NCBI RefSeq assembly: GCF_003114835.2
Contig: NZ_AP025029.1
Location: 210,192-274,191 of the forward strand
DNA from: Leptospira kobayashii
GTDB taxonomy: Bacteria; Spirochaetota; Leptospiria; Leptospirales; Leptospiraceae
Direction: 5' to 3'
DNA: 64,000 bases
Position numbers and translations under genes: made by a program. Below are positions 54,036 through 62,723 of the stretch, piece by piece. Numbering within the stretch: position 1 is the stretch's first letter; each line of letters starts with the position of its first letter. The notes beneath the pieces were generated by a model. It saw only the letters and a program-made list of their open reading frames with translations, ran no database searches and was not told the origin of the DNA.

Positions 54036-54060
54036 GGAAAGGCTTTGAAACCAAAGGAAG

Positions 54061-54205
54061 GAGAAATCTTTCCAAGCGACTGCTCACGCTAGGTTCAACT
54101 AACGAAACCTGAAAGGGACCAACTTTCAGAACTTGGAAAGATCGTGACTGGTCGGTTTTGCAACGACGCTGGTAGGCTTATTGCCCAGCCACCTCGCGAG
54201 TCAAA
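54061..54205. ncRNA. candidate structured non-coding RNA (strand unknown)
   Basis: The gap 54036-54344 has no gene but folds well. ATCTTTCCAAG (54066-54076) pairs perfectly with 54132-54142. Inside are CTGAAAG/CTTTCAG (54109-54115 with 54123-54129) and AGGTT/AACCT. Next to it, GACT/AGTC (54145-54148 with about 54198-54201) closes a two-armed domain with GTCG/CGAC and GGTAGGCT/AGCCACC hairpins. I recognise no known riboswitch, tmRNA, 6S, RNase P or SRP signature. The rest of the gap to 54344 has no other feature except the site at 54241. Confidence 0.45.
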
Positions 54206-54240
54206 ATTCTTGTGTTGTAACAACTACTATCCAAATAGAC

Positions 54241-54250
54241 CACCTCCTTT
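54241..54250. other. CACCTCCTTT: copy of the 16S 3' tail, or a perfect SD on the minus strand
   Basis: The ten bases equal the universally conserved anti-Shine-Dalgarno tail of 16S rRNA. Read on the minus strand they are AAAGGAGGTG, an ideal ribosome binding site, 8 bases ahead of a TTG that opens an 18-codon frame (54234 down to 54178, MDSSCYNTRILTREVAGQ). Either reading could be accidental; neither has a known product. Confidence 0.35.
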
Positions 54251-54344
54251 GCTCATACCTTAGCTAACCTTTTCTAGTACTCTTGGATTTCAGTGTCAAG
54301 AAAACATTTGGCAAAATGGGAAAATTACATAAACATTGTACCAA

Positions 54345-56120
54345 ATGGCAAAGGAAAAAAAAGCAAATCCGGTTCCGGTAAAAAAAGAAAAAGAGTCTAA
54401 GGAAGAATTTTCCTTTTTAGTAAAAATCAGGGACTTACATAAACATTATTATGAGGTAAACCTCATGATAGAATCAGACAAGGAAGAGATAGATCTTGTT
54501 TTGCCGGCTTGGACACCCGGCTCTTATATGATCAGGGATTACTCCACCCACTTACATAAATTTGGTGCCATTCATTCGAAAACAAAGGAGCCTGTCCGTT
54601 TGGAACAAACGGATTTGAATCATTGGAAAATTTTTTCCGAAGGAAAATCCGTTACTGTTTCTTATATCATTTATGCCTTTGAAGATTATACCGTTAGAAC
54701 CAATTATTTGGACACTGAGTTCGGATTTATCAACCCTGCAGGTTTTTTTCTTTATCCCGAGAACGGTTTGTCACAGCCTGTGGAGATTCAATTTCAGGTT
54801 TCGGACATATTCTCAAATGTATACACATCCCTTTCAAAAAACAATTCCCTACATTCGTTTCATGCAAATGACTTTGACGAATTGTTCGATTCCCCATTCC
54901 ACCTAACAAATAAAAATTCAGTATTCTTTGAAGCAGGATCTTGTCAGCACGAACTTCTCATTGAAGGAGATGTGCCCTATTCCTTTAAGGAAAAATTGGC
55001 GAACGATCTGAAACGAATAACATCTACCGAGATCGCATGGATGGGCGACAACCCGAATCCATACTATCTTTTTGTTTTGAATCTGAGCCAAAATGCCTAC
55101 GGTGGATTGGAACATAGAGCTTCCAGTATTAATTTTTTCAGCCCCGATCAGATCCATGACGAAGAAGAATACAAACGTCTTTTGGAATTATTGGCTCATG
55201 AATACTTTCATCTCTGGAATATCAAACGAATTCGACCGATTGCACTCGGTCCTTTCGATTATCAAAAACCCAACCTAACAAAAGAACTTTGGATTGCGGA
55301 AGGAATTACCAGTTTTTACGATATCTACTTTTTATATCTTTCCGGTTTCATTACAAAAGAAGATTATCTAACCAAAATCCAGGCGGATATTTTTGCGCTG
55401 GATGAAACGAACGCAGAAGAATGGATGAGTTTGGAAGAATCTTCCTTTACAGCCTGGAACAAGTTTTACAAAAGAAATGCGAATAGTCATAACCTGAATA
55501 TCTCCTATTATACAAAAGGTGGGATTCTGGTTTTGTGTATGGAACTTTTCATTCGAAAGGAGACTGCCGGTTTAAATTCCTTCCAGAATATAATGCAGGC
55601 TTTATATAAAAAGTTTTATATCGAGAAAAAAAGAGGATTCACCAAACAAGAGTTTTTCGATACTGCGTTGGAGACGACAGGTGTGGATTTAAAAACTGAA
55701 TTTGACACGTATTTGACCAAACCGGTAAGGATTCCTGTGGAAGAGTATTTAAAATGGATCGGCGTTTTCCGAACGGACTCCGATTTCAGTTCGGACCTGG
55801 GGTTTCGAGTGAAAGAAAAAAATGGAAATGTTTTCGTTCAAAAAATCCTCCATGGAAAGGATACCGCTACACCGGACATTCAACTGGAAGATGAAATCAT
55901 TGCAATCAACGGAAAACGGGTGAATTTTTCCGGCTTCCAAAAATTGGAAAAACAATTTCAACCGAAAGAAAAAATAGTGATACTTTTGTCCAGATACGGA
56001 AAGACGAAAGAGATTCTTATCGAAGTGGGAGGAAGTTATAAAAACAAAAAACTTTCCTTTAGTAGTATCATCCCGACCGAAATCAAACAAATTCAGAATT
56101 CATTTTTCGGAGTGAGCTAA
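54345..56120 (+). CDS. M61-family glycyl aminopeptidase with PDZ domain
   Basis: About 591 residues from ATG 54345. The zinc motif HEYFH is at 285-289 (LLAHEYFHLWNIKRIRP), and LWIAEGITSFYD provides the second Glu ligand, as in M61 enzymes. The N-terminal beta domain (VLPAWTPGSYMIRDYSTHL) and a C-terminal PDZ domain (about 475-570, VFVQKILHGKDTATPDIQLEDEI) complete the family architecture. No signal peptide, so it acts in the cytoplasm. No ribosome binding site is obvious. CorA follows after 1 base. Confidence 0.88.
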   Translation: MAKEKKANPVPVKKEKESKEEFSFLVKIRDLHKHYYEVNLMIESDKEEIDLVLPAWTPGSYMIRDYSTHLHKFGAIHSKTKEPVRLEQTDLNHWKIFSEGKSVTVSYIIYAFEDYTVRTNYLDTEFGFINPAGFFLYPENGLSQPVEIQFQVSDIFSNVYTSLSKNNSLHSFHANDFDELFDSPFHLTNKNSVFFEAGSCQHELLIEGDVPYSFKEKLANDLKRITSTEIAWMGDNPNPYYLFVLNLSQNAYGGLEHRASSINFFSPDQIHDEEEYKRLLELLAHEYFHLWNIKRIRPIALGPFDYQKPNLTKELWIAEGITSFYDIYFLYLSGFITKEDYLTKIQADIFALDETNAEEWMSLEESSFTAWNKFYKRNANSHNLNISYYTKGGILVLCMELFIRKETAGLNSFQNIMQALYKKFYIEKKRGFTKQEFFDTALETTGVDLKTEFDTYLTKPVRIPVEEYLKWIGVFRTDSDFSSDLGFRVKEKNGNVFVQKILHGKDTATPDIQLEDEIIAINGKRVNFSGFQKLEKQFQPKEKIVILLSRYGKTKEILIEVGGSYKNKKLSFSSIIPTEIKQIQNSFFGVS

Positions 56121-56121
56121 A

Positions 56122-57078
56122 ATGGCGAGTATTCTGAATTATATCCTTACTCCTTCCACAAAAGAGGAGATTCTTCCCAATAAACCTCTGCCTCTATCCA
56201 AAGGAGGAAAACATTGGATTCATATAACAGCTGAAAACGAACAGCAGCTTACATTGTTATTTCATAAACACAAAATCCATCCTCTTACCATCGAAGACAT
56301 ACTCAACCCAAGTAGTAGAATCAAGTTGGAAAAATTTCCGAATTATATCTTCTTTATTTATAAAGGATTTCATTTGGAGAAAAACCAACTTGTTTCGCGG
56401 AATTTTAATTTTATTCTGACGAAAAATCAAATCATCTCGCTTACTCTTGATTTTCGCGAAACAATCAGCGATCTAATTGAAAATTGGAAAGCGAACCATC
56501 GCATTTTAGCGCAAGGTTACGAATTCGTTGTCCATAAAATCCTGGATATAGAGACGGATCATACTTTGGCGATCGTCCAGAAAATTGAAGAAAAAATAGA
56601 ACATTTGGAAGATCAGATATTCAACAACACGAGAAGACTGGATATCAGCTATGTTTACAGCTTACGGGGAAGTCTTCAAAGTATGAAAAAATGGCTGATT
56701 CAAAACAAAGAGGTTCTGGAACATGTGGAAGCGATCCAAAGCAGTTTTTTCAGCGATGAAGCGGATGCTTTCTTTCGGGACGTACGGGATCATTCCATCA
56801 AAATACTAGAGTTAGTTGATAGTAACATCGAATCGATTTCATCGGCCTTGGAAGCTCATATCGCGATCTCCAGCAGAAAAACGAATGAAATCATGAAAAC
56901 ACTCACGATTATGACTGCGATTATGTTGCCGATGTCACTTATCGCCGGAATATTCGGAATGAACTTTAAAAATATTCCTTCTCTAGACTGGGAATGGGGT
57001 TATTTTTATTCCTTGGTATTGATGATAGGTACGGGAATTACAATGTACTTGTACTTTAGATTCAAAAGATGGTTTTAA
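56122..57078 (+). CDS. corA: CorA-family magnesium/cobalt transporter
   Basis: 318 residues. The soluble N-terminal domain (IHPLTIEDILNPSSRIKLEKFPNYIFF) and long stalk helices are followed by two C-terminal membrane helices. The selectivity signature is FGMNFKNIP (GMN at about 279-281), then YFYSLVLMIGTGITMYLYFRFKRWF. It forms a pentameric Mg2+ channel. It is one base past the M61 stop codon and translationally coupled. Confidence 0.92.
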   Translation: MASILNYILTPSTKEEILPNKPLPLSKGGKHWIHITAENEQQLTLLFHKHKIHPLTIEDILNPSSRIKLEKFPNYIFFIYKGFHLEKNQLVSRNFNFILTKNQIISLTLDFRETISDLIENWKANHRILAQGYEFVVHKILDIETDHTLAIVQKIEEKIEHLEDQIFNNTRRLDISYVYSLRGSLQSMKKWLIQNKEVLEHVEAIQSSFFSDEADAFFRDVRDHSIKILELVDSNIESISSALEAHIAISSRKTNEIMKTLTIMTAIMLPMSLIAGIFGMNFKNIPSLDWEWGYFYSLVLMIGTGITMYLYFRFKRWF

Positions 57079-57092
57079 TCCGGTTTATCGCT

Positions 57093-58928
57093 TTAGTGTA
57101 CGGAATGAATTGCGTTACGAATCTCAACTAATTTGGATTCGTATTTTTCTTCGAACGCTTCTTCTCTGCGTATCCAACGATTCAATAATTCTTTTAATTT
57201 TGCATTCTTTGCCTCAAACTCGGTCGAGTCGGGAAAAGAAATGATAGTATCGTCCGCTAGCGGTTTATTCGGAAATTTGAGAAAGGCAAAGTCCGGAATC
57301 ATCTTCTCCAATAATTCCAAATTGAATATAGGATAATTCGCCTGGATCCACTCTACAGTAGGAGGAATCCGTTTGCTGAAAAACGCTTCTTCAATGGCTT
57401 GGATGAGGACCCTTTTATTTTGAACCTTTTTATCCTTTTCGATTTTTTCTTCGCGTTCTTTTAACTTCTTTTTGAGAAAATTTTCCCTTCTTTTTTCATA
57501 TTGAAACTGGCGATCCATCTGAGCATATGCGATAATGGATTTTGCTTTCGCATAACCACTATTAACAATAGGTGTGACTCCCAACATATAGAATAGTTTG
57601 TAAAACCAGGGAATGTAATTAAAATAAACGGATTGCAAATTCCTCCCGTAGATTTTTACAAAGTCTTCGTCTTTAAAAATCGGTTTTACATCCGCTTCAT
57701 TCGTTTCAATGAGAGCCTTAAAATACAGGATGTATTCCGTGGTAAAACGATAGTTTTCGTAAATAAGCGAATTAATCTCTTTCAAACTGGCAATGTTTTT
57801 CAAAGCAAAAATAGCCATTTTAGCGTCCGGGTCCAACCACTCCGCCGAAAGAACATTCGGATTTTTTTTCAATTGTTCTACGATGATGATATCATTCTTG
57901 GTATCTCTTTCCAAGTTGATGCGAAGCAATCTGGAATCGAAATCGAAAGTACTTTCAAGCATTGTCAGATAAACTTTCAGCAATTTATCCAATTCCGTTC
58001 TTTGGCTTTTCTCCTGATTAACGGCCGCGATATCGCACAATTTCCGTATTACTTTGACTATGCGGAAATATCCTTTCTCTTTCAAGATCGCTTCATAAGC
58101 AAGATAAACATCCATTCTCTTTTTAATTGTTTCGATTTCGTGATTGTCAGAGAGTGCTTGCGATTCCTTAATTTCAGCATTCATTTCATCAATGCGGTCC
58201 CTTAGTCCCAAATCGAAAGACCTGGCTATCGGCTCTACCTTTGCTAAAAAAAGTTCATTCGCAATTGAAATGAAATGTTGTGCCTGGCTATCGAGAATGG
58301 AAAAAATTCCTATATTGGGAAGGACTATCAGCTTGGTTTCGGCATCCAATTCTTCCAAAAGCAATTCCTTCGATCTTCTAAGCATGAGCGGCGAGGGAGG
58401 ATAAGGAAATTCATTCGGCAACAATAAGTGATCAATATCGTCTCCGTTAGTTGCCTCTTTGATAAATTGTGGATCGGAGATTTTTAATAAAATGGATCTC
58501 CAATCTTCTTCTCCCAACTGTTTTTTCTCGATTGCATATTTTTTAATCGCATCGGAAGATTTTTTAAGCAAACGGTGAAACGTATCTTCAATAGAAAGTC
58601 CGTCCGGGACAGAAACGCAAAACGGATATATATCGATAGAACCCAATCCATGATTGTAACGGATCTCGAAAAGTTGCGTAACGATTCCATAATCGATCAA
58701 TTCCCAAAGATGTTCGAGTGCCACTTCCAAAGATATTTTCAACTTTTCAACGGAAGATTCGTTGGTTTGGAAGAGCGCACCTTTTTCAATTTGATCTTTC
58801 GTTGAAAGAGCTTCGATCGCTTTCATGATTACCAATGCTTCTTTTTGAAGGATAATACCCGAAGCCCTTCCAATCATTTCTTTGGAAGTGATAGATAGAA
58901 ATGCGTCTTTCGGAGGGTGGGTTCGCAT
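57093..58928 (-). CDS. unknown 611-residue helical protein, last gene of the efp operon
   Basis: 611 residues without signal peptide or clear membrane helices. Mostly helical, with a strongly charged segment (about 480-510, RRENFLKKKLKEREEKIEKD) that looks like a coiled coil, and an aromatic stretch FNYIPWFYKLFYMLGVTP. No family recognised. The ATG is 3 bases past the stop codon of the upstream dehydrogenase gene, so the start is firm and it belongs to the efp-mtnB operon. It may be a leptospiral-specific protein. Confidence 0.75.
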   Translation of the reverse strand: MRTHPPKDAFLSITSKEMIGRASGIILQKEALVIMKAIEALSTKDQIEKGALFQTNESSVEKLKISLEVALEHLWELIDYGIVTQLFEIRYNHGLGSIDIYPFCVSVPDGLSIEDTFHRLLKKSSDAIKKYAIEKKQLGEEDWRSILLKISDPQFIKEATNGDDIDHLLLPNEFPYPPSPLMLRRSKELLLEELDAETKLIVLPNIGIFSILDSQAQHFISIANELFLAKVEPIARSFDLGLRDRIDEMNAEIKESQALSDNHEIETIKKRMDVYLAYEAILKEKGYFRIVKVIRKLCDIAAVNQEKSQRTELDKLLKVYLTMLESTFDFDSRLLRINLERDTKNDIIIVEQLKKNPNVLSAEWLDPDAKMAIFALKNIASLKEINSLIYENYRFTTEYILYFKALIETNEADVKPIFKDEDFVKIYGRNLQSVYFNYIPWFYKLFYMLGVTPIVNSGYAKAKSIIAYAQMDRQFQYEKRRENFLKKKLKEREEKIEKDKKVQNKRVLIQAIEEAFFSKRIPPTVEWIQANYPIFNLELLEKMIPDFAFLKFPNKPLADDTIISFPDSTEFEAKNAKLKELLNRWIRREEAFEEKYESKLVEIRNAIHSVH

Positions 58929-58931
58929 AAT

Positions 58932-59669
58932 TTAGATAGAGGTAATCCCTCCATCTACAGACCAATTGGCACCGGAAATATATCCGGATTCTCTTTGCAT
59001 TAAAAAGTTGACTACTCTTGCGATTTCCGCAGGTTCGGCAACTCGTTTAACGGGAGTTTTGTTGATAATGATCTGGCGATGATCCTTGACCTGATCCTCT
59101 TGAATCCCCATGGAAGTGTCCACATAGCCCGGGCTAATACAATTTGCGGTGACCCCGAATTCTCCCCACTCATCCGCGATGGATTTTGTGAATCCTACCA
59201 TTGCATGTTTGGAAGCGGAGTATCCCACCGATAAAGCCGATCCCACGATGGAAAGGGAAGATGCTATCGAAACGATACGACCGAACTTGGACTCTTTGAA
59301 TTTAGGAAGTAATAATTTGGATAAAAGAAAAAGAGAATCCATATTGATGCGGAAAATATTCTGCCACTCTTCCAAATTAACATCTGTTATCTTGTGGTAA
59401 GGTCCGCCGTAACCGGCACAGTGAACGAATCCGTAAATCTCACCACTCTCCTTGCATTCGGAAATAATCTTGGTGAGAGCTCTTTCCAAAACGAATAATG
59501 GTTCGGATAAATCGATTTCTCTGAAGGTTTCCTGCAATACAGGAGTCTCCGGTCTTTTTTTATCCAAATTCCAAACGGAAAATCCGGATAAGACGAGTGA
59601 CCTCACGATCTCCCGACCGATTCCTCCACTACCGCCCGTTAGTATGATGATTGTTTCGGGAACTTCCAT
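58932..59669 (-). CDS. short-chain dehydrogenase/reductase, copy 2 (downstream)
   Basis: 245 residues, classical SDR. Cofactor motif LTGGSGGIGREI, then HCAGYGG (NNAG position), SIASSLS (catalytic Ser), GYSASKHAMVGF (Tyr-x3-Lys) and ISPGYVDTSM. Residue pattern after the second strand (NLDKKRPE) favours NAD over NADP. Substrate unknown. It follows the other SDR gene by 2 bases and precedes the 611-residue gene by 3. Confidence 0.85.
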   Translation of the reverse strand: MEVPETIIILTGGSGGIGREIVRSLVLSGFSVWNLDKKRPETPVLQETFREIDLSEPLFVLERALTKIISECKESGEIYGFVHCAGYGGPYHKITDVNLEEWQNIFRINMDSLFLLSKLLLPKFKESKFGRIVSIASSLSIVGSALSVGYSASKHAMVGFTKSIADEWGEFGVTANCISPGYVDTSMGIQEDQVKDHRQIIINKTPVKRVAEPAEIARVVNFLMQRESGYISGANWSVDGGITSI

Positions 59670-59671
59670 GA

Positions 59672-60400
59672 TTACAGTATTCCTTTTTTCGGAGTCATAT
59701 AAAACTCTTCCAGATAAACCGTTTCAGGAAGAAAAGCAAGATCATGAAGGAAAATCGCGGCGTCTTTCACATTTACCATATCTTCTTTTGAAAATTCCGG
59801 ACGGCTATCCCAGATGGAAGTTGCAATGGCGCCGAGATAAGCATTGATTACCTTTGTTCCAAAAGGTTTCCATTCCTCTCTCAAAGCTTTGGCAAGTCCG
59901 GAGGCCGCATGTTTGGAAGCACAATAAACGGTAGAATTGGGGAATCCTAGTTTTGCCGCCGTAGAAGTGAAAAAAACTACCGTCGCAGGAAGGGATGACT
60001 TCAAAGCAGGACTCATAATTTTTAATACTCTCATAGAAGAAAATAGATTCAAACTAAAATGTTTTTGAATTTCAATCAGATTTATATCTTCGACAGGTGA
60101 AAAAATACCATCGCCTTGCGCAAAGTAGACGACATATTCGGTTTTCTCCTTGCCGGATTCCCAGGATTTCCATTGTTTTTGCCAGGTTGTTTCCCAAAGA
60201 TCAAAATCCATATCAGCAGTAAGGTCGAATTTGTGGTTGGTATTCGGTATAAATTCGGTTAATTGGCTTTGTCCGCTTCTTGAAAAACCGTAAACCTCTA
60301 TCTTTTGGTTGTTCTTTGAATCCAAGTGGAATTCGTTAAAAACCGCTTGTCCGATGCCGGATCCGGCGCCAAAAACAAATATTTTTTTGGATCTGTTCAT
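59672..60400 (-). CDS. short-chain dehydrogenase/reductase, copy 1 (upstream)
   Basis: 242 residues. FVFGAGSGIGQAV is the cofactor loop, FFTSTAAKLG has the catalytic Ser and YCASKHAASGLAKAL the Tyr-Lys pair. The fold is complete but the usual NNAG is replaced by YFAQGDG, so it is a divergent SDR. Its start overlaps the mtnB stop by four bases. The substrate is unknown. Confidence 0.82.
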   Translation of the reverse strand: MNRSKKIFVFGAGSGIGQAVFNEFHLDSKNNQKIEVYGFSRSGQSQLTEFIPNTNHKFDLTADMDFDLWETTWQKQWKSWESGKEKTEYVVYFAQGDGIFSPVEDINLIEIQKHFSLNLFSSMRVLKIMSPALKSSLPATVVFFTSTAAKLGFPNSTVYCASKHAASGLAKALREEWKPFGTKVINAYLGAIATSIWDSRPEFSKEDMVNVKDAAIFLHDLAFLPETVYLEEFYMTPKKGIL

Positions 60401-61023
60401 TTATGATGGGCCATGACTTGAAAAAGGAAAGCAACTGCTTCCAAATGTCGATTGGCCTCGGTAATTGTTTTTCCCCAAACTGTGGGTCCGTGCTCTTCCA
60501 CTAAAACAAAGGGAAGAGAATAATCCGGATGTTTGTTCAGAAATAAGGAAATGGTATCCGCGATTTTTTTCACTTCTCCAAAATTATAAAAAACAGCCAT
60601 TTGCAAACTAGGCCGCTCCGTCCAAATTCCAAAAGCCTTTATCATCTCCACGGGAGGAATCGGAACCAACCGATAACCTTCTTCGGGAGTCAGCTTGAAA
60701 TTAAGTACGTTGGATTCGAGTGTGTGAACGTGAAGTATGGAATTTGCATCAGTAAGATGATTGTATATGGAATGATGAATGGAAGTTTCTGCGGACGGTT
60801 TGTTCCCGTCTGTTGTTGAAATCATAGACTGAGAAGGGATATCTATTTCAACGAAGTCGTTGTTTTTTAATTCTCCTTTGTGTTTGCCCGAGGCGGTAAT
60901 CCAAAAGGAATGTTTTTTTTCCGATCGGACAGATAGATTGCCGGCAGTGGCAAACATCCACTGCCTTTGGTAATACAACTGCGAGAGTCGAACCAGCTCT
61001 CCAATAAAACCTTGGTCACCCAA
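60397..61023 (-). CDS. mtnB: class II aldolase-family protein, MtnB-like
   Basis: 208 residues. FATAGNLSVR, FWITASGKHKGEL, KPSAETSIHHSIYNHL, SILHVHTLESNVLNF and LVEEHGPTVWG follow methylthioribulose-1-phosphate dehydratase (MtnB), with zinc-binding His in HVH and HGPTVWG. MtnB dehydrates methylthioribulose-1-phosphate in methionine salvage. No other salvage gene is adjacent, so a different sugar-phosphate substrate remains possible. It starts 2 bases after the efp stop codon. Confidence 0.75.
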   Translation of the reverse strand: MGDQGFIGELVRLSQLYYQRQWMFATAGNLSVRSEKKHSFWITASGKHKGELKNNDFVEIDIPSQSMISTTDGNKPSAETSIHHSIYNHLTDANSILHVHTLESNVLNFKLTPEEGYRLVPIPPVEMIKAFGIWTERPSLQMAVFYNFGEVKKIADTISLFLNKHPDYSLPFVLVEEHGPTVWGKTITEANRHLEAVAFLFQVMAHHK

Positions 61024-61025
61024 TC

Positions 61026-61592
61026 CTATTTATTGATCCTCTCCACATAGGTGATGTCGCGAAGGTCAATTTTCACCATATCCCCTTGTTTGATAAAGAT
61101 AGGGACATTGACTTCCCCACCTGTTTCAACGGTAACTCTCTTCAATGCAAGACCTGTTGTGTCTCCTTTGAGCCCGTCTTCCGCGTAAGTGACTTCGAGT
61201 ACGGCAAAGTTCGGAGGAATGACACCGATTGGCTTGTCTTCGTAAAAAGAAACTTCTACGGGAGTTTCTTCTTTCATGAATGGAAGGATATCTTCTACAT
61301 AATCCTTGGAGACAGGGATTTGTTCGTAATCATTCACGTCCATGAAAATGATATCGTCACCGTCTGCATAACAGAACTGCATTTTTCTCTTTTCCAATTC
61401 AACACTTTCCAATTTTTCCGCAGCTTTGAATGTTCTTTCAATAGAAGAGTCTTTGATAACGTTCTTTAGTTTGGTACGAATGAACGCAGATCCTTTTCCC
61501 GGGTTAACAAATTCGGTTTTAACCACGGAATAAAGTTCGTTTTCGATTTTAAGGATCATGCCCTTCTTAACTTCTGTAATGCCTAATGTCAT
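61026..61592 (-). CDS. efp: translation elongation factor P
   Basis: 188 residues from ATG 61592; a longer frame upstream has an unrelated sequence. KKGMILKIENELYSVVKTEFVNPGKGSAFIRTKLKN carries the modified residue Lys33 (Lys34 of E. coli) in PGKG. Two OB domains follow. EF-P relieves ribosome stalling at polyproline. The lysine needs beta-lysylation in species with EpmA and EpmB; a KamA/EpmB-family gene starts 67 bases away on the other strand. Four genes downstream are in the same operon. Confidence 0.95.
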   Translation of the reverse strand: MTLGITEVKKGMILKIENELYSVVKTEFVNPGKGSAFIRTKLKNVIKDSSIERTFKAAEKLESVELEKRKMQFCYADGDDIIFMDVNDYEQIPVSKDYVEDILPFMKEETPVEVSFYEDKPIGVIPPNFAVLEVTYAEDGLKGDTTGLALKRVTVETGGEVNVPIFIKQGDMVKIDLRDITYVERINK

Positions 61593-61630
61593 AATTTCAA
61601 TCTCGTAAAACAAAATCCAGGGGACTTGCC

Positions 61631-61657
61631 ATGGTGTCAATCCAAGTATGGTCATAA
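61631..61657 (+). other. possible 8-codon upstream open reading frame
   Basis: AGGGGA lies 6 bases before an ATG opening MVSIQVWS and ending in TAA, one base before the likely ATG of the KamA-family gene. It would couple translation of that gene to the leader. It is too short to be certain; an in-frame TTG at 61626 is an alternative start for the enzyme. Confidence 0.3.
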
Positions 61658-61658
61658 G

Positions 61659-62723
61659 ATGAGCCAGGAAGATTGGATGTGGCAAATGCAGAATCGAATT
61701 ACCGATCTTGCCACGTTGAAAAACCATATTACCCTTTCTGAGGAAGAAGAATCCGTTTTCCAGGCCGCGCAGGAACAATTTTCGTTTTCTATCACTCCTT
61801 ACTATCTCTCTCTGCTCCATCCTACTGACGCAGCTTGCCCCATCCGAAAACAAGTTCTACCAAGATCGAATGAGTTAATTCGCGCAGAAAATGAATGGGA
61901 AGATCCTTTGGCGGAGCAAGTTCATATGCCAATCAAAGGGGTAACCCATAGGTATCCTGATCGGGCCATTTGGTATATTTCTCATGTTTGTGCCGTTTAT
62001 TGCAGATTTTGCACCAGGAAAAGGAAAGTTTCCAAGCCAACGGAAACTCCGAACCGGGAAGAATGGCAAGAGGCCCTGGAATACTTCCGAAACCATACGG
62101 AGATCAAAGAAGTGATACTTTCCGGTGGAGATCCTTTGACTCTTTCCGATCAACACATTGATTATTTACTGAGTGAATTAAGTACAATCAATCATATCAA
62201 TCATTTGAGAGTTCATACAAGATATCCGGTTACTATGCCAATGAGAATCACCGATTCTCTTTGCGAAATTTTTTCTAAATACTTTCCATTGTACATTGTC
62301 ACTCATTTCAATCATCCGAAAGAACTTACTCAAGAAGTAAAAGTGGCGATCGAAAAATTGATTCGAAAAGGGAATGTAACTGTTTTAAATCAGTCGGTTC
62401 TGCTGAAAGGTGTGAACGATACCGTGGAAACTCTGGAAGAGCTCAATTATAAATTGGTCCGATTCGGGATTAAACCTTATTATTTGCATCAATGTGACGA
62501 AGTTTACGGTAGCTCCGGTTTTGTGGTGCCTATCGAAGAAGGAATTCGCCTAATGTATGCTATCCGAGGGAGAATGTCCGGGCTTACCGTTCCCAATTAT
62601 GTGAAAGATCTGACCGGTGGCGGTGGGAAAGTACTACTCGGGCCAAATTATTTGATAGAGAAGAAAGAAACTTCCTATCTGTTTAAAAATTTTAATGGAG
62701 GAGAATATGAAGTTACTCATTAG
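61659..62723 (+). CDS. KamA/EpmB-family radical SAM lysine 2,3-aminomutase
   Basis: 354 residues from ATG 61659. The iron-sulphur motif is CAVYCRFC (Cys111, 115, 118). LSGGDPLTLSD, HTRYPVTMPMRI, NQSVLLKGVNDT, YLHQCD and DLTGGGGKVLL are family features; the Asp of QCD and the Asp of KDLTGG correspond to the residues that hold lysine. Size and N-terminus are closer to EpmB than to classical KamA. It makes beta-lysine, either free or for EF-P modification, fitting its place opposite efp. No epmA is in the window. Confidence 0.85.
   Translation: MSQEDWMWQMQNRITDLATLKNHITLSEEEESVFQAAQEQFSFSITPYYLSLLHPTDAACPIRKQVLPRSNELIRAENEWEDPLAEQVHMPIKGVTHRYPDRAIWYISHVCAVYCRFCTRKRKVSKPTETPNREEWQEALEYFRNHTEIKEVILSGGDPLTLSDQHIDYLLSELSTINHINHLRVHTRYPVTMPMRITDSLCEIFSKYFPLYIVTHFNHPKELTQEVKVAIEKLIRKGNVTVLNQSVLLKGVNDTVETLEELNYKLVRFGIKPYYLHQCDEVYGSSGFVVPIEEGIRLMYAIRGRMSGLTVPNYVKDLTGGGGKVLLGPNYLIEKKETSYLFKNFNGGEYEVTH

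Noticed and set aside
54036..54344. Known RNA classes: tmRNA, RNase P, 6S, SRP, T-box, cobalamin or c-di-GMP riboswitch
   Set aside because: None of the conserved core sequences was found on either strand.
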